Positions 43,615 to 52,897 of a stretch of DNA of 64,000 nucleotides are shown piece by piece. A program made the position numbers and the translations under genes. The notes beneath the pieces were generated by a model that made no database searches, was not told the DNA's origin, and was given only the letters and a program-made list of their open reading frames with translations. Within the stretch, counting starts at the first letter, position 1; each line of letters starts with the position of its first letter. Origin of the DNA: Poseidonibacter antarcticus (lineage in GTDB: Bacteria; Campylobacterota; Campylobacteria; Campylobacterales; Arcobacteraceae); the NCBI RefSeq assembly GCF_003667345.1, contig NZ_RCWF01000006.1:1-64000 (forward strand), read 5' to 3'.

Positions 43615-46206
43615 TTGTTTTTAAAGTCTTCATTTTTAATTTTACTCCTTACATGTTCTTCGTTATTTTCTAAAGAATTAAAATCTGTAACTATACAATT
43701 ATCCTGGTTTAATCAATTTCAATTTGCAGGTTATTATATGGCAAAAGAAAAAGGATTTTATAAAGACGCAGGACTTGATGTAACAATTAAACCTTTTGTA
43801 TTTGGTATTAATATTCCAAAAGAAGTAAGTCTAGGTAATATAGATTTTGCTGTAGGACGAGAAACATTACTTCTAGAAAGTAAACAAGAACAAAAAATTG
43901 TTGCTCTTTATGCTCTCTTTCAAGCGACACCACTAATATTATTAAGTACAAAAGAATCTAATATTAATAAAATAGAAGATTTTGTTGGTAAAAGAATAAT
44001 GACAACAATTGATGATGGAAGTGAAGTCTCTTTAAAATCGATGATAAGTTCTCATAATATAAAAATTGATGATTTAAATTTTATAAAACATACTCATAAT
44101 ATAGAAGATTTAATTAATAAACATACTGATGTTATATCAGGCTATTTATCCAAATCACCATTTGAATTAGAAAAAAGAGGTATTAAATATAATATATTTG
44201 ATCCTAAAAAATATGGTTTTGATATGTATAGTGATTTTTTATATACAAGTGAAAAATTAATTAATGAAGATATTTCAACTGTTGATGCATTTAAAGAAGC
44301 GTCATTAAAAGGTTGGGAGTATGCTTATTCAAATATATCCCAAAGTGCTGATGTAATTATTGATAAATATAATACTTTAAAATTAAGTAAAGAAGCTTTA
44401 ATTTTTGAAGCTAATGAGTTAAAAAAACTATCTTATTTTAAAACAAGTAAACTAGGGGATATTAAAAAAGAAAAAATACAAAGAATCTATGATTTATATA
44501 ATGTTTTAGGCTTAACTACGGATGATATATCTATTGATGATTTTGTTTATTATGATAAAAAAATAGAAAATTTGAAGTTTACAGAAAGTGAAAAAGAGTA
44601 TTTATCAAATAAAAAACAAATAAAGATTTGTACTGTTACTAATATGATGCCTTATACTGATTTCAAAAATGGGAAATTAATTGGTATCACTTCTGATTAT
44701 ATTAATTTGATTGAAGATAAACTAGGTATACCAATATTTCCTGTAAAAACTGAATCTTTTAGTCAAAGTTTGGAATATATTAAAACAAAAAAATGTGATT
44801 TTATTCCAGGTATAGCAAAATCAGAAGAAAGAGAGAAAGTTCTTGATTTCACACAAGGTTATACAGATATACCTTATGTATTAATTACTAAAAAATCTAT
44901 TCCTTTTATTTCTGATGTTAAAAATATACATAATAAAAAAATTGCAGTGATAAAAGATTTTTCTATTTTTGATATTGTAAAAAATAAATATAAGAATATA
45001 AACTTAATTGGAGTTTCAAATTTACAAGAGGGTTTACAAAAAGTGCAGAATAAAGAGGTATTCGCATATATTGGAACAAATGCAACTATATGGTACAAAT
45101 TACAAACTGAATTGATAGATGGTTTGAAAATATCAGGAAAGCTTGATGAACGTTCTGTTCTTAGAATTGGAGTATCAAAAGATGAAAAAACTCTAAGTAA
45201 AATTTTAAATAAATTAGTTATGTATATTGATAAAGATACAAAAGAAGCTATTTTAAATAAATGGTTAAGTCTTCAATATGAAAAAGAGTTTAACTTTATG
45301 ATTATTTGGGAAATAGTAGCAGTTATTTCTCTAATATTATTAGCTATTTTATATAGACAAAGACTTTTAAGTAAAATGAATAAATCTTTAAGTATAAAAG
45401 TTGATAAAAAAACAAAAGAATTAATATCTATTAATAATGAATTAGAGCTTAGAATTAAAAAAGCTGTTGATGAAAATATTAAAAAAGATAGAATCTTATC
45501 TCAGCAATCCAAAATGGCAGCTATTGGTGAGATGATGGAAAATATTGCTCATCAATGGAGACAGCCTTTATCGTTGATAACTACAGCTTCAAGTGGTTTA
45601 AAAATTAAAAAAGAACTTGCTATTTTAGAAGACAAATTTTTATTAGAAACATTAGATACAATAATTAGTTCTGCAACTGACCTTTCAACTACTATTGATG
45701 ATTTCAGAGACTTTTTTAAACCTACTAGAGATAAAGAGGAATTTTCAATATTTGAGTGTTGCAATAAAACATTAGATTTATTAGATTCTAAATTAAAATA
45801 TAAAAATATAAAAATAATAAAAAATATTGAAAATATAAATATTGTAGCTTTTGAGAATGAATTAATTCAAGTTATAATGAGTATTCTTAATAATTCTAAG
45901 GATGCTTTTGGTAATAAAGAAAATTATTTAAGAATTATTTTTCTAGATATAAGCAAAGATAAGGATAAAGTACTTATAAAAATAAAAGATAATGCAGGTG
46001 GAATTAAAGAGGAATTATTGCAAAAGGTTTATGAACCTTATTTTACTACTAAACATAGATCTCAAGGGATAGGAATTGCATTATATATGTGTGAAGAGAT
46101 TATTACAAAACATATGAATGGAAAAATAGAATCATTAAATAGAAAATATATATATGAAGATATAGAATATAAAGGTTTAGAAACTATAATCACCTTACCT
46201 AGGTAA
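43615..46206 (+). CDS. Sensor histidine kinase with NMT1/THI5-like and SBP-3 sensory domains
   Basis: An 863-aa membrane kinase. A signal peptide (about 1-20) precedes a periplasmic NMT1/THI5-like domain (about 24-250, IQLSWFNQFQFAGYYMAKEKGFY) and a second binding domain of the SBP_bac_3 type (about 335-560). A membrane helix (about 564-584), a coiled coil and a kinase core follow. H646 in IAHQWRQPL is the phosphoacceptor; NNSKDAF and the glycine boxes are present. Small-molecule ligands such as pyrimidine precursors or amino acids are inferred from the domains. No response regulator gene is adjacent, so the partner is elsewhere. TTG start, 7-8 bases after AAGG. Confidence 0.9.
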   Translation: MFLKSSFLILLLTCSSLFSKELKSVTIQLSWFNQFQFAGYYMAKEKGFYKDAGLDVTIKPFVFGINIPKEVSLGNIDFAVGRETLLLESKQEQKIVALYALFQATPLILLSTKESNINKIEDFVGKRIMTTIDDGSEVSLKSMISSHNIKIDDLNFIKHTHNIEDLINKHTDVISGYLSKSPFELEKRGIKYNIFDPKKYGFDMYSDFLYTSEKLINEDISTVDAFKEASLKGWEYAYSNISQSADVIIDKYNTLKLSKEALIFEANELKKLSYFKTSKLGDIKKEKIQRIYDLYNVLGLTTDDISIDDFVYYDKKIENLKFTESEKEYLSNKKQIKICTVTNMMPYTDFKNGKLIGITSDYINLIEDKLGIPIFPVKTESFSQSLEYIKTKKCDFIPGIAKSEEREKVLDFTQGYTDIPYVLITKKSIPFISDVKNIHNKKIAVIKDFSIFDIVKNKYKNINLIGVSNLQEGLQKVQNKEVFAYIGTNATIWYKLQTELIDGLKISGKLDERSVLRIGVSKDEKTLSKILNKLVMYIDKDTKEAILNKWLSLQYEKEFNFMIIWEIVAVISLILLAILYRQRLLSKMNKSLSIKVDKKTKELISINNELELRIKKAVDENIKKDRILSQQSKMAAIGEMMENIAHQWRQPLSLITTASSGLKIKKELAILEDKFLLETLDTIISSATDLSTTIDDFRDFFKPTRDKEEFSIFECCNKTLDLLDSKLKYKNIKIIKNIENINIVAFENELIQVIMSILNNSKDAFGNKENYLRIIFLDISKDKDKVLIKIKDNAGGIKEELLQKVYEPYFTTKHRSQGIGIALYMCEEIITKHMNGKIESLNRKYIYEDIEYKGLETIITLPR

Positions 46207-46236
46207 AGTAATTATAGTTTTGAAAATAATTTAATA

Positions 46237-47265
46237 CTATGCCATCGCATTCATAATAAACTCTAAGCCATTTACTCCACCAAATATTAACCAAATAAAT
46301 AAAATAAATGCTAAGTAAAATGGTTTAGCTCCTACTTCTTTAAATTTTGAAATATGTGTTTGTAAACCTAAAGCAAACATTGCCATTGTTAATAAGAAAG
46401 TATCAAAATCATTGATTACTTCAATATATTTTCCAGATATAAATCCAAAAGAATTAAAGCAAATTACTACACAAAAGATTACAGCAAACCAAGGTATTAC
46501 AATTTTTCTTTTTACAGCTTTTCCACCTTCTTTTGAATCATTTTTCATCCAAAAGAAACTTAAAACAATTAAAAATGGTGCAAGTAAAATAACTCTTATC
46601 ATTTTCTCAATTACAGCACTATTTGCTACATCTGTATTTACTGCATTTCCTGCTGCAACTACGTGAGCTACTTCATGTAAAGTTCCACCTATATAAATAC
46701 CAAATGTATTTAAATCAAGATTGAAAACATTATATTCATATAAAAGCGGATATAAAACCATTGCAATACTTCCAAAAATAACTACAGTCGAAACAGCAAC
46801 TGCACTTTTATAAGCAGGTGTTTTTATAACAGATTCTGTTGCTAATACAGCAGCGGCTCCACAAATTGAGCTTCCTACACTCGTTAAAATTGTGATTTCT
46901 TTATCCATTTTTAGAAATTTTGTACCTATTATATAACCTATGATAAAGGTACTTGATACAATAAAAATAGCAAATATTAAACCTTCTAATCCTACTTCTG
47001 TTAAGTTTTGTAAAGTTAATCTAAATCCATATAAAATAATACCAAATCTCAAAACGTACTTCGTACTAAAATTAATAGAATCATTTAAATATTCTTTAAA
47101 ACTATGTTTAAAAAGATGTGATAAAACTGTACCTAATACAATAGCAATAATTAATGGACTAATATGTATTTGTTTTATTACTTCAATTTGTGTACTTAAT
47201 ACTGAAATTTCAGTAAAAATTCCTAAAATTATTAAACCATAGATTAAGTTATTCTTTATTTTCAT
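46237..47265 (-). CDS. YeiH-family membrane protein (UPF0324)
   Basis: A 342-aa protein with about ten helices (VLRFGIILYGFRLTL, SSICGAAAVLATESVI and ALGLQTHISKFKEVGAKPF are family blocks). UPF0324/YeiH proteins are putative sulfate or sulfite exporters; transport is not proven. It is divergent from a LysR gene 97 bases away, the same arrangement as yeiH/yeiE in enteric bacteria, so the LysR protein probably controls it. Confidence 0.9.
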   Translation of the reverse strand: MKIKNNLIYGLIILGIFTEISVLSTQIEVIKQIHISPLIIAIVLGTVLSHLFKHSFKEYLNDSINFSTKYVLRFGIILYGFRLTLQNLTEVGLEGLIFAIFIVSSTFIIGYIIGTKFLKMDKEITILTSVGSSICGAAAVLATESVIKTPAYKSAVAVSTVVIFGSIAMVLYPLLYEYNVFNLDLNTFGIYIGGTLHEVAHVVAAGNAVNTDVANSAVIEKMIRVILLAPFLIVLSFFWMKNDSKEGGKAVKRKIVIPWFAVIFCVVICFNSFGFISGKYIEVINDFDTFLLTMAMFALGLQTHISKFKEVGAKPFYLAFILFIWLIFGGVNGLEFIMNAMA

Positions 47266-47362
47266 TGTTTCCCTTTATTTTTTGTAAGTATATGCTTTTA
47301 AATTTAATTAGTAAAATATATTAAATATAATATAATCATTAATATTTTTAATAAGGAAAAAT

Positions 47363-48253
47363 ATGACATTCAAAGAATTAAACTTTTTTTATCACCTTTG
47401 TGAGAAACCACAAGTAACAAATTTAGCAAAAGAATTAAATATAAGCCAATCAGCAATTTCTTTAGCAATAAAATCATTAGAAGAAAAACTAAATGAAACG
47501 CTATTTGATAGAATTGGTAAAAAACTTATTTTAAATGAAAGAGGGCGATATTTTAAAGAGCAAACTTATGAACATTATTTAGCTCTAAAAGATGCTCAAA
47601 CAATTTTCCAAAAAAATAAATTAGCAGGAACATTAAAAATATGTGCAAGTAAAACAATTTCAAATTATATTATGCCAGATATATATTATGATTTTTTGAC
47701 ATTACATCCTGAAGTTTCTTTTGAAATTGATTCGTTTAATTCAACACGTATTATAAATGAAGTAGTAGAAGGAAATATTGATATTGGACTAATTGAAACC
47801 AATCTAAGTCATTCTAATATCATAAAAAAACACTTATGTGATGATGAATTAATAATTGTAACATCAGATGAAAAATATCCTAAAAATAAATATGTTGATA
47901 CAATAGATAAAAAATGGATTTTAAGAGAATCAGGTTCAGGAACAAAAGAGATATTTATAGATTGTTTAGGTGCAAAAGCTTTGGATTTAAATATTTTCAT
48001 GCAACTTAATAGCTTTGAAGAGATAAAAAAAATTGTCCTAGATAATACTGATACAATAACTGCAATATCAAGAGTTGTCGTAAATAAAGAATTAAAAGAA
48101 AAAGAACTTTTTGAAATAAAACTTATTAATATTTCATTTAAAAGAGAATTTTCATTAATCTATAATAAAGCTAAAACACCAAATCTTTTATTTTTAGATT
48201 TTGTTACTTTTATTGAGCATAGAATTTCTTCTAATTATAAGGATATGAATTAA
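47363..48253 (+). CDS. LysR-family transcriptional regulator
   Basis: A 296-aa regulator. The N-terminal helix-turn-helix (VTNLAKELNISQSAISLAIKSLEE) is followed by a type-2 periplasmic-binding effector domain (LKICASKTISNYIMP). Resembles the YeiE/CysB-type regulators that pair with YeiH. Candidate binding sites should lie in the 97-base divergent spacer. Confidence 0.93.
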   Translation: MTFKELNFFYHLCEKPQVTNLAKELNISQSAISLAIKSLEEKLNETLFDRIGKKLILNERGRYFKEQTYEHYLALKDAQTIFQKNKLAGTLKICASKTISNYIMPDIYYDFLTLHPEVSFEIDSFNSTRIINEVVEGNIDIGLIETNLSHSNIIKKHLCDDELIIVTSDEKYPKNKYVDTIDKKWILRESGSGTKEIFIDCLGAKALDLNIFMQLNSFEEIKKIVLDNTDTITAISRVVVNKELKEKELFEIKLINISFKREFSLIYNKAKTPNLLFLDFVTFIEHRISSNYKDMN

Positions 48254-48297
48254 CTTTTGCTATAATATTTAGATAATTTTAGAAGATAGGACAATAT

Positions 48298-49566
48298 TTG
48301 AATTGGTTAGAAATAGATAAAAAACACGTTTGGCATCCATATAATTCGCTTCCTTCAAGGAATGAACTTCTTCCTGTAAAATCTACTAATAAAACTAGTA
48401 TTTTTTTACAAACAGGTGAAGAATTAATTGATGGTATGAGCTCGTGGTGGAGTGCTATCCATGGATATAATAACCCAAGATTAAATGAGGCTTTAAAATC
48501 ACAAATAGATATTATGCCACATATTATGTTTGGTGGAATTGCACATGAAAAAGCATCAATACTTTGTGAAAAACTAGCAAAACTTACAGGACTAAATAGT
48601 GTGTTTTTATGTGATAGTGGTTCTGTATCTGTTGAGGTTGCTTTAAAAACTACAATTCAATATCAAGAAGCAAAGGGACTTAAAAAATATAAGTTTATAG
48701 CACTAAAAAATGCTTATCATGGAGATACATTAGCTGCCATGAGTGTATGTGACCCTGATAATTCAATGCATAGTATTTATGGTTCATATTTACCAAAGCA
48801 TATTTTTACACAAGCACCAAAACTTGGCTTTGATGCTGATTGTTCGGAGTCTTTAAAAGCTTTGGAAGATACATTTGAAAAACATCATAACGAAGTTGCT
48901 GGTTTTATTCTAGAACCAATTGTTCAAGGTGCGGGAGGAATGAGGATTTATAATCCTGATTTCTTGAAAAAAGCTAGAGAATTGTGTACTAAATATGATA
49001 TTTTATTAATTGCTGATGAAATAGCAACAGGATTTGGTCATACAGGTAAAATGTTTGCTTGTGAATGGGCAGATATTAAACCTGATATTATGACAGTTGG
49101 AAAAGGCTTAACAGGTGGTTATATGACAATGGCTGCGATGATTACATCAAAAAAAATATCAGATACAATTAGTAATTCACAGCTTGGTATTTTAATGCAT
49201 GGACCAACTTTTATGGGAAATCCATTAGCTTGTAGTGTAGCAATTGAAAGTTTAAATTTATTAGAAGAGGGTTCTTGGAAAAGAAATGTTCAAAGAATTG
49301 AAGAAATATTTACAAAAGAGTTAGAAAATGCTAAAGAATTAACTTTGGTAAAAGATATTAGAAATATAGGAGCAATTGGAGTTATTGAATTAGAAGATGA
49401 CTGCTATGCCCAAGAAATACAAGACTATTGTGTTAAAAATGGTGTATGGATAAGACCTTTTGGTAAGTTAATTTATTCAATAGTTTCATATACTATAAAA
49501 GAAGAAGATTTAACAAGAATTATAAGAACTATGATTCAAGCAATCAAATCAATAAAGATAAAATAA
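48298..49566 (+). CDS. bioA: Adenosylmethionine-8-amino-7-oxononanoate aminotransferase
   Basis: A 422-aa PLP enzyme of biotin synthesis, converting KAPA to DAPA with SAM as amino donor. HVWHPYNSL, GMSSWWSAIHG and CDSGSVSVE are BioA signatures; the PLP lysine is in TVGKGLTGG. The TTG start follows GATAGGACAAT. The stop overlaps the next gene's start (TAATG). No other biotin gene is in the window. Confidence 0.96.
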   Translation: MNWLEIDKKHVWHPYNSLPSRNELLPVKSTNKTSIFLQTGEELIDGMSSWWSAIHGYNNPRLNEALKSQIDIMPHIMFGGIAHEKASILCEKLAKLTGLNSVFLCDSGSVSVEVALKTTIQYQEAKGLKKYKFIALKNAYHGDTLAAMSVCDPDNSMHSIYGSYLPKHIFTQAPKLGFDADCSESLKALEDTFEKHHNEVAGFILEPIVQGAGGMRIYNPDFLKKARELCTKYDILLIADEIATGFGHTGKMFACEWADIKPDIMTVGKGLTGGYMTMAAMITSKKISDTISNSQLGILMHGPTFMGNPLACSVAIESLNLLEEGSWKRNVQRIEEIFTKELENAKELTLVKDIRNIGAIGVIELEDDCYAQEIQDYCVKNGVWIRPFGKLIYSIVSYTIKEEDLTRIIRTMIQAIKSIKIK

Positions 49567-50222
49567 TGAAAAAAGAAAATATAAAAAAATTAGCACTTAA
49601 TTTACCCAAAAGACCTGGAGTATTAGGACGAGATAGATTTTTTAATTCAGCTGTGTTAATACCACTTATTAAAATAAAAGGTGAGTATTTCTTACTTTTT
49701 CAAAAAAGAGCAGCGCATATTAGACAAGGTGGAGATATTTGTTTCCCAGGTGGTGGATTTGAAAAAGGAATTGATAAAAACTTTAAGCAAACAGCTCTTC
49801 GAGAAACCTATGAAGAGTTAGGAATAAAAGCAAAAGACATTAAAATAATTGGAAGACTTGATACTTATGTTGCACCAATTGGAGCAATTATTGAGCCTTT
49901 TGTTGCAAAAATAAAGAAAAAAGTATTAAAAAAAATGATTGTAGATAAAAATGAAGTAGAAAAAACTTTGTTAATTCCTATATCTTTTTTCAAAAATACA
50001 CAAGCTACAGAATATACATTAGCCCATGAAATACATCCTTATAAAATAAATGATAAAGGTGAAAAAGAGATTTATTTTCCAGCAGATGAATTAGGTTTAC
50101 CATTAATGTATAAAAAACCATGGGGAAATAAAAGGCATAAAGTTTGGGTTTACAAATATGAAGGTGAAACTATTTGGGGGATAACTTCTGTTATTATAAA
50201 TGATCTGTTAGAAAAATATTAA
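49566..50222 (+). CDS. Nudix hydrolase, CoA pyrophosphatase-like (NudL type)
   Basis: A 218-aa Nudix protein. The UPF0035-type block RAAHIRQGGDICFPGGGFE precedes the Nudix box (GG-x-F-E ... RETYEELGI), the combination seen in CoA-cleaving NudL. The central REx2EE core is complete. Translationally coupled to bioA. The loop at about 110-140 is lysine-rich. Substrate assignment is by family. Confidence 0.87.
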   Translation: MKKENIKKLALNLPKRPGVLGRDRFFNSAVLIPLIKIKGEYFLLFQKRAAHIRQGGDICFPGGGFEKGIDKNFKQTALRETYEELGIKAKDIKIIGRLDTYVAPIGAIIEPFVAKIKKKVLKKMIVDKNEVEKTLLIPISFFKNTQATEYTLAHEIHPYKINDKGEKEIYFPADELGLPLMYKKPWGNKRHKVWVYKYEGETIWGITSVIINDLLEKY

Positions 50223-50300
50223 TAAAAGTTTATTTACTACACAATAAGTAAATATTGTTTTTATATAATTTGGAATATTAATTAGCATAAAGGACAGATT

Positions 50301-50732
50301 ATGATTAACAAAATCAATAATATTTCAGAAAAAATTCTACAAAACTTTCAAAGTATATTCTTATTACTTGCAAGACTTGTAATAGCTTATGGTTTTTTTG
50401 AACCTGCATTAAATAAATGGAAAAGTATAGAAGATACTGCTGCGTGGTATGGAACTTTAGGTATTCCTTTTCCTTTATTAAATGTTTATATTTCAGCTAC
50501 TGTTGAAACACTTGGAGTTGTTTTATTAGCACTTGGTCTATTAACAAGAGTTATTTCTCTACCATTAATTGGAACAATGGTTGTTGCAATTTTAACTGTA
50601 CATATTGGTAATGGATTTAGTTCAGGTGATAATGGTTTTGAAATACCATTATATTTCTTATTATTCTTAGGAATCTTTGCTTCATTTGGAGCTGGTAAAT
50701 TCTCACTAGATAACTTTTTTTCTAAAAAGTAA
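50301..50732 (+). CDS. DoxX-family membrane protein
   Basis: A 143-aa protein with four helices and the DoxX pattern (LLLARLVIAYGFFEPALNKW near residue 20-39). DoxX members act in quinone-linked thiosulfate oxidation or redox stress; substrate here is not known. Single gene. Confidence 0.88.
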   Translation: MINKINNISEKILQNFQSIFLLLARLVIAYGFFEPALNKWKSIEDTAAWYGTLGIPFPLLNVYISATVETLGVVLLALGLLTRVISLPLIGTMVVAILTVHIGNGFSSGDNGFEIPLYFLLFLGIFASFGAGKFSLDNFFSKK

Positions 50733-50816
50733 TTTATTTAGCAGTTTAACTCTTAGTAATTATGACTATTTTGATAAAATGAATAGTTATAATTATGAAA
50801 AGAGGTTAAGAAAAAA

Positions 50817-51431
50817 ATGAATAAAATATTAATAGATAATAAAGAGATATATCCTTCAAAAGTTTTTTGTATCGGTCGAAACTATACAGAACATATAGCC
50901 GAACTAAACAATGAAACACCAGATGAAATGGTTTTTTTTATAAAACCAAATTCAGCAATCTCAAATACTTTAGTTTTTCCAAAAGGAAATGAATCTTGTC
51001 ATTATGAAGCAGAAATTTCTTTTGTACTAGAAAAAAATCAAATAGTAGCAGTTAGTTTTGGTTTAGATTTAACATTAAGAGAAATTCAAACGAAACTAAA
51101 AACAAAAGGTCTACCATGGGAGAGAGCAAAAGCTTTTGATGGAGCAGCTGTTTTTTCAGAGTTTAAAGCTTTTAATGGTGATATTAATAAACTATCAATA
51201 CAATTATTTATAAATGGTGAGTTAAAACAAGATGGAAATGTTTCAATGATGATAAATAAACCTTCTGAAATAATAAAAGAAGCTAATACTTTTTTAAGTT
51301 TTGAAGATGGTGATATTATAATGTCAGGAACTCCAAAAGGTGTTGGAAAATTTGAAATAGGGGATAAATTCCTAGGGAAAATTTTGTATGAAGATAAAGT
51401 ATTAATTCAAAAAGAATTTATAGTTTCATAA
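50817..51431 (+). CDS. Fumarylacetoacetate hydrolase-family protein
   Basis: A 204-aa enzyme of the FAH superfamily. CIGRNYTEH, the metal ligand segment HYEAEISFVL and MSGTPKGVG are present. These include acylpyruvate and oxaloacetate decarboxylase-type hydrolases; the substrate is unknown. Eleven bases before msrB, so both may share a transcript. Confidence 0.9.
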   Translation: MNKILIDNKEIYPSKVFCIGRNYTEHIAELNNETPDEMVFFIKPNSAISNTLVFPKGNESCHYEAEISFVLEKNQIVAVSFGLDLTLREIQTKLKTKGLPWERAKAFDGAAVFSEFKAFNGDINKLSIQLFINGELKQDGNVSMMINKPSEIIKEANTFLSFEDGDIIMSGTPKGVGKFEIGDKFLGKILYEDKVLIQKEFIVS

Positions 51432-51442
51432 AAGGAAAAAAA

Positions 51443-51799
51443 ATGAGTTTTAATAAATTAACAGAAGAAGAAATAAGAGTAATAGAAAACAAAGGTACAG
51501 AAATGCCTTTTACTGGAAAGTTCAACGATTTTAAAGAAGAAGGAACATTTATATGTAAAAAATGTAATACACCTTTATACAGATCAGACAGTAAATTTTC
51601 TTCAGGATGTGGATGGCCAAGTTTTGATGATAACTTAGAAAATGCAGTAAAAAGAGTACCAGATAAAGATGGAAGAAGAGTAGAAATAGTTTGTAGTAAC
51701 TGTGGTGGACACCTAGGTCATGTATTTGAAGGTGAGGGCTTTACAGCTAAAAATACAAGACACTGTGTAAATTCTGTATCACTTGATTTTCAAAAGTAG
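51443..51799 (+). CDS. msrB: Peptide methionine (R)-S-oxide reductase
   Basis: A 118-aa enzyme that repairs methionine-R-sulfoxide. Zinc-binding CxxC pairs (CKKC and CSNC) and the catalytic Cys in RHCVNSVSL are present, as is the FSSGCGWPSF block. It follows the FAH gene by 11 bases. The (S)-enantiomer enzyme MsrA is seen in this window only as a broken fragment at 54.6 kb. Confidence 0.97.
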   Translation: MSFNKLTEEEIRVIENKGTEMPFTGKFNDFKEEGTFICKKCNTPLYRSDSKFSSGCGWPSFDDNLENAVKRVPDKDGRRVEIVCSNCGGHLGHVFEGEGFTAKNTRHCVNSVSLDFQK

Positions 51800-51811
51800 A
51801 ATATAAATTTA

Positions 51812-51848
51812 AAATATCCTAAATGTATTTGAACTATTTAGGGTATTT
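51812..51848. terminator. Bidirectional terminator between msrB and dgkA
   Basis: AAATATCCTAAAT and ATTTAGGGTATTT form an imperfect stem between the convergent msrB and dgkA genes. Confidence 0.55.
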
Positions 51849-51852
51849 CAAA

Positions 51853-52209
51853 TCATAGATTAAATAAAATAGTACTCCAAGAAACAACAAATATTACAAT
51901 ACTAAAAAATACAGCGGTACTTCCTGCATCTTTAGCACGTCCTGCCATATCATGGTGTTTTAGCGTTACTAAATCTACAACTCTTTCAATTGCACTGTTT
52001 AAAGCTTCCATAAGTGGCATAAGCATAAGAGTAATAAACATTATTAGTTTGTTTGTTATTGTTGTATCAATAAAGATGATTATAGGAATTAATAAAATAA
52101 CTATAAGTAATTCAATTTTAAATGAACTCTCAGTTTTCAGTAAATCTTTTAATCCTTTTAGTGCATATGTTGTATTTTTAAAAAAGTTGTATTTAGGTTG
52201 ATTTCTCAC
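51853..52209 (-). CDS. dgkA: Diacylglycerol kinase
   Basis: A 118-aa inner-membrane kinase that phosphorylates diacylglycerol. The core MLMPLMEALNSAIERVVDLV and the DMAGRAKDAGSTAVF block carry the catalytic residues. An ATG at 52245 would add 12 residues and deep overlap. GTG at 52209 has AAAGGA 7 bases upstream and gives the family's usual length, so it is preferred. It overlaps the PAP2 gene by 17 bases. It can recycle the diacylglycerol released when EptA uses phosphatidylethanolamine. Confidence 0.94.
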   Translation of the reverse strand: MRNQPKYNFFKNTTYALKGLKDLLKTESSFKIELLIVILLIPIIIFIDTTITNKLIMFITLMLMPLMEALNSAIERVVDLVTLKHHDMAGRAKDAGSTAVFFSIVIFVVSWSTILFNL

Positions 52210-52897
52210 TTTTGTTTCCTTTATATTTATATATGATTTTAGCAATAATTAAAATTTCAATCCACGCAATAAGCATAGTAATAATTGTATGACTTAAAAA
52301 ATGATCACCAATTAGCATTTTATATAATCCCATACTCCAAGCTAAAACAAAAGAAAATGAAACAATTAAAATTTTATTCTTTCTCTTTTTAAATAAGAAA
52401 AATAAAGATAACAATGCAAAACCACCAGAAGCATGACCAGCAGGCCAGCACTTTGCTTTTTTCTCTTGTACAAAATTTGAAGGATATGAATCAAAAACTT
52501 TGATATTTGGATAATTTCCTCCAAAAAATTCAATGTTTTTAGGACATGGAGTATTTGAAACAGCTTTTAATGAACCAATTGTAATAGGAACAATAATAGC
52601 AGATAATAAAACAATAATTAAGCCTTTTTTATATTTTTCAATTGTTTTATTTTTTCTTAAGAAAATAAGCATAAAAAGAATTGAAACAGCAAATAATATT
52701 AATGCTTTTTTTAATCCATCATAAAGTAAAAACTTTAATATAGGTTCATTTTTATCTAGTATCCATTTTGAAGTATCAAAATTATAAAAATAGTTTTGAA
52801 TAAATATATCGAGATTTGTTAACTCAAAAAGTGAAATCACCACTATTAATAAAATAGCGGTGATTATAATCTGAAAATTAATCGATTTTTGAGTCAT
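52193..52897 (-). CDS. PAP2-family membrane phosphatase
   Basis: A 234-aa integral membrane phosphatase, possibly acting on lipid A (LpxE/LpxF-like) or isoprenoid pyrophosphate. The phosphatase motifs are CWPAGHASGG and GLYKMLIGDHFLSHTI (catalytic histidines). A KxxxxxxRP first motif is not evident. The ATG at 52897 follows GGA; the ATG at 52930 lies inside eptA. It overlaps eptA by 20 bases and dgkA by 17, so the three are one operon. Confidence 0.85.
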   Translation of the reverse strand: MTQKSINFQIIITAILLIVVISLFELTNLDIFIQNYFYNFDTSKWILDKNEPILKFLLYDGLKKALILFAVSILFMLIFLRKNKTIEKYKKGLIIVLLSAIIVPITIGSLKAVSNTPCPKNIEFFGGNYPNIKVFDSYPSNFVQEKKAKCWPAGHASGGFALLSLFFLFKKRKNKILIVSFSFVLAWSMGLYKMLIGDHFLSHTIITMLIAWIEILIIAKIIYKYKGNKSEKST

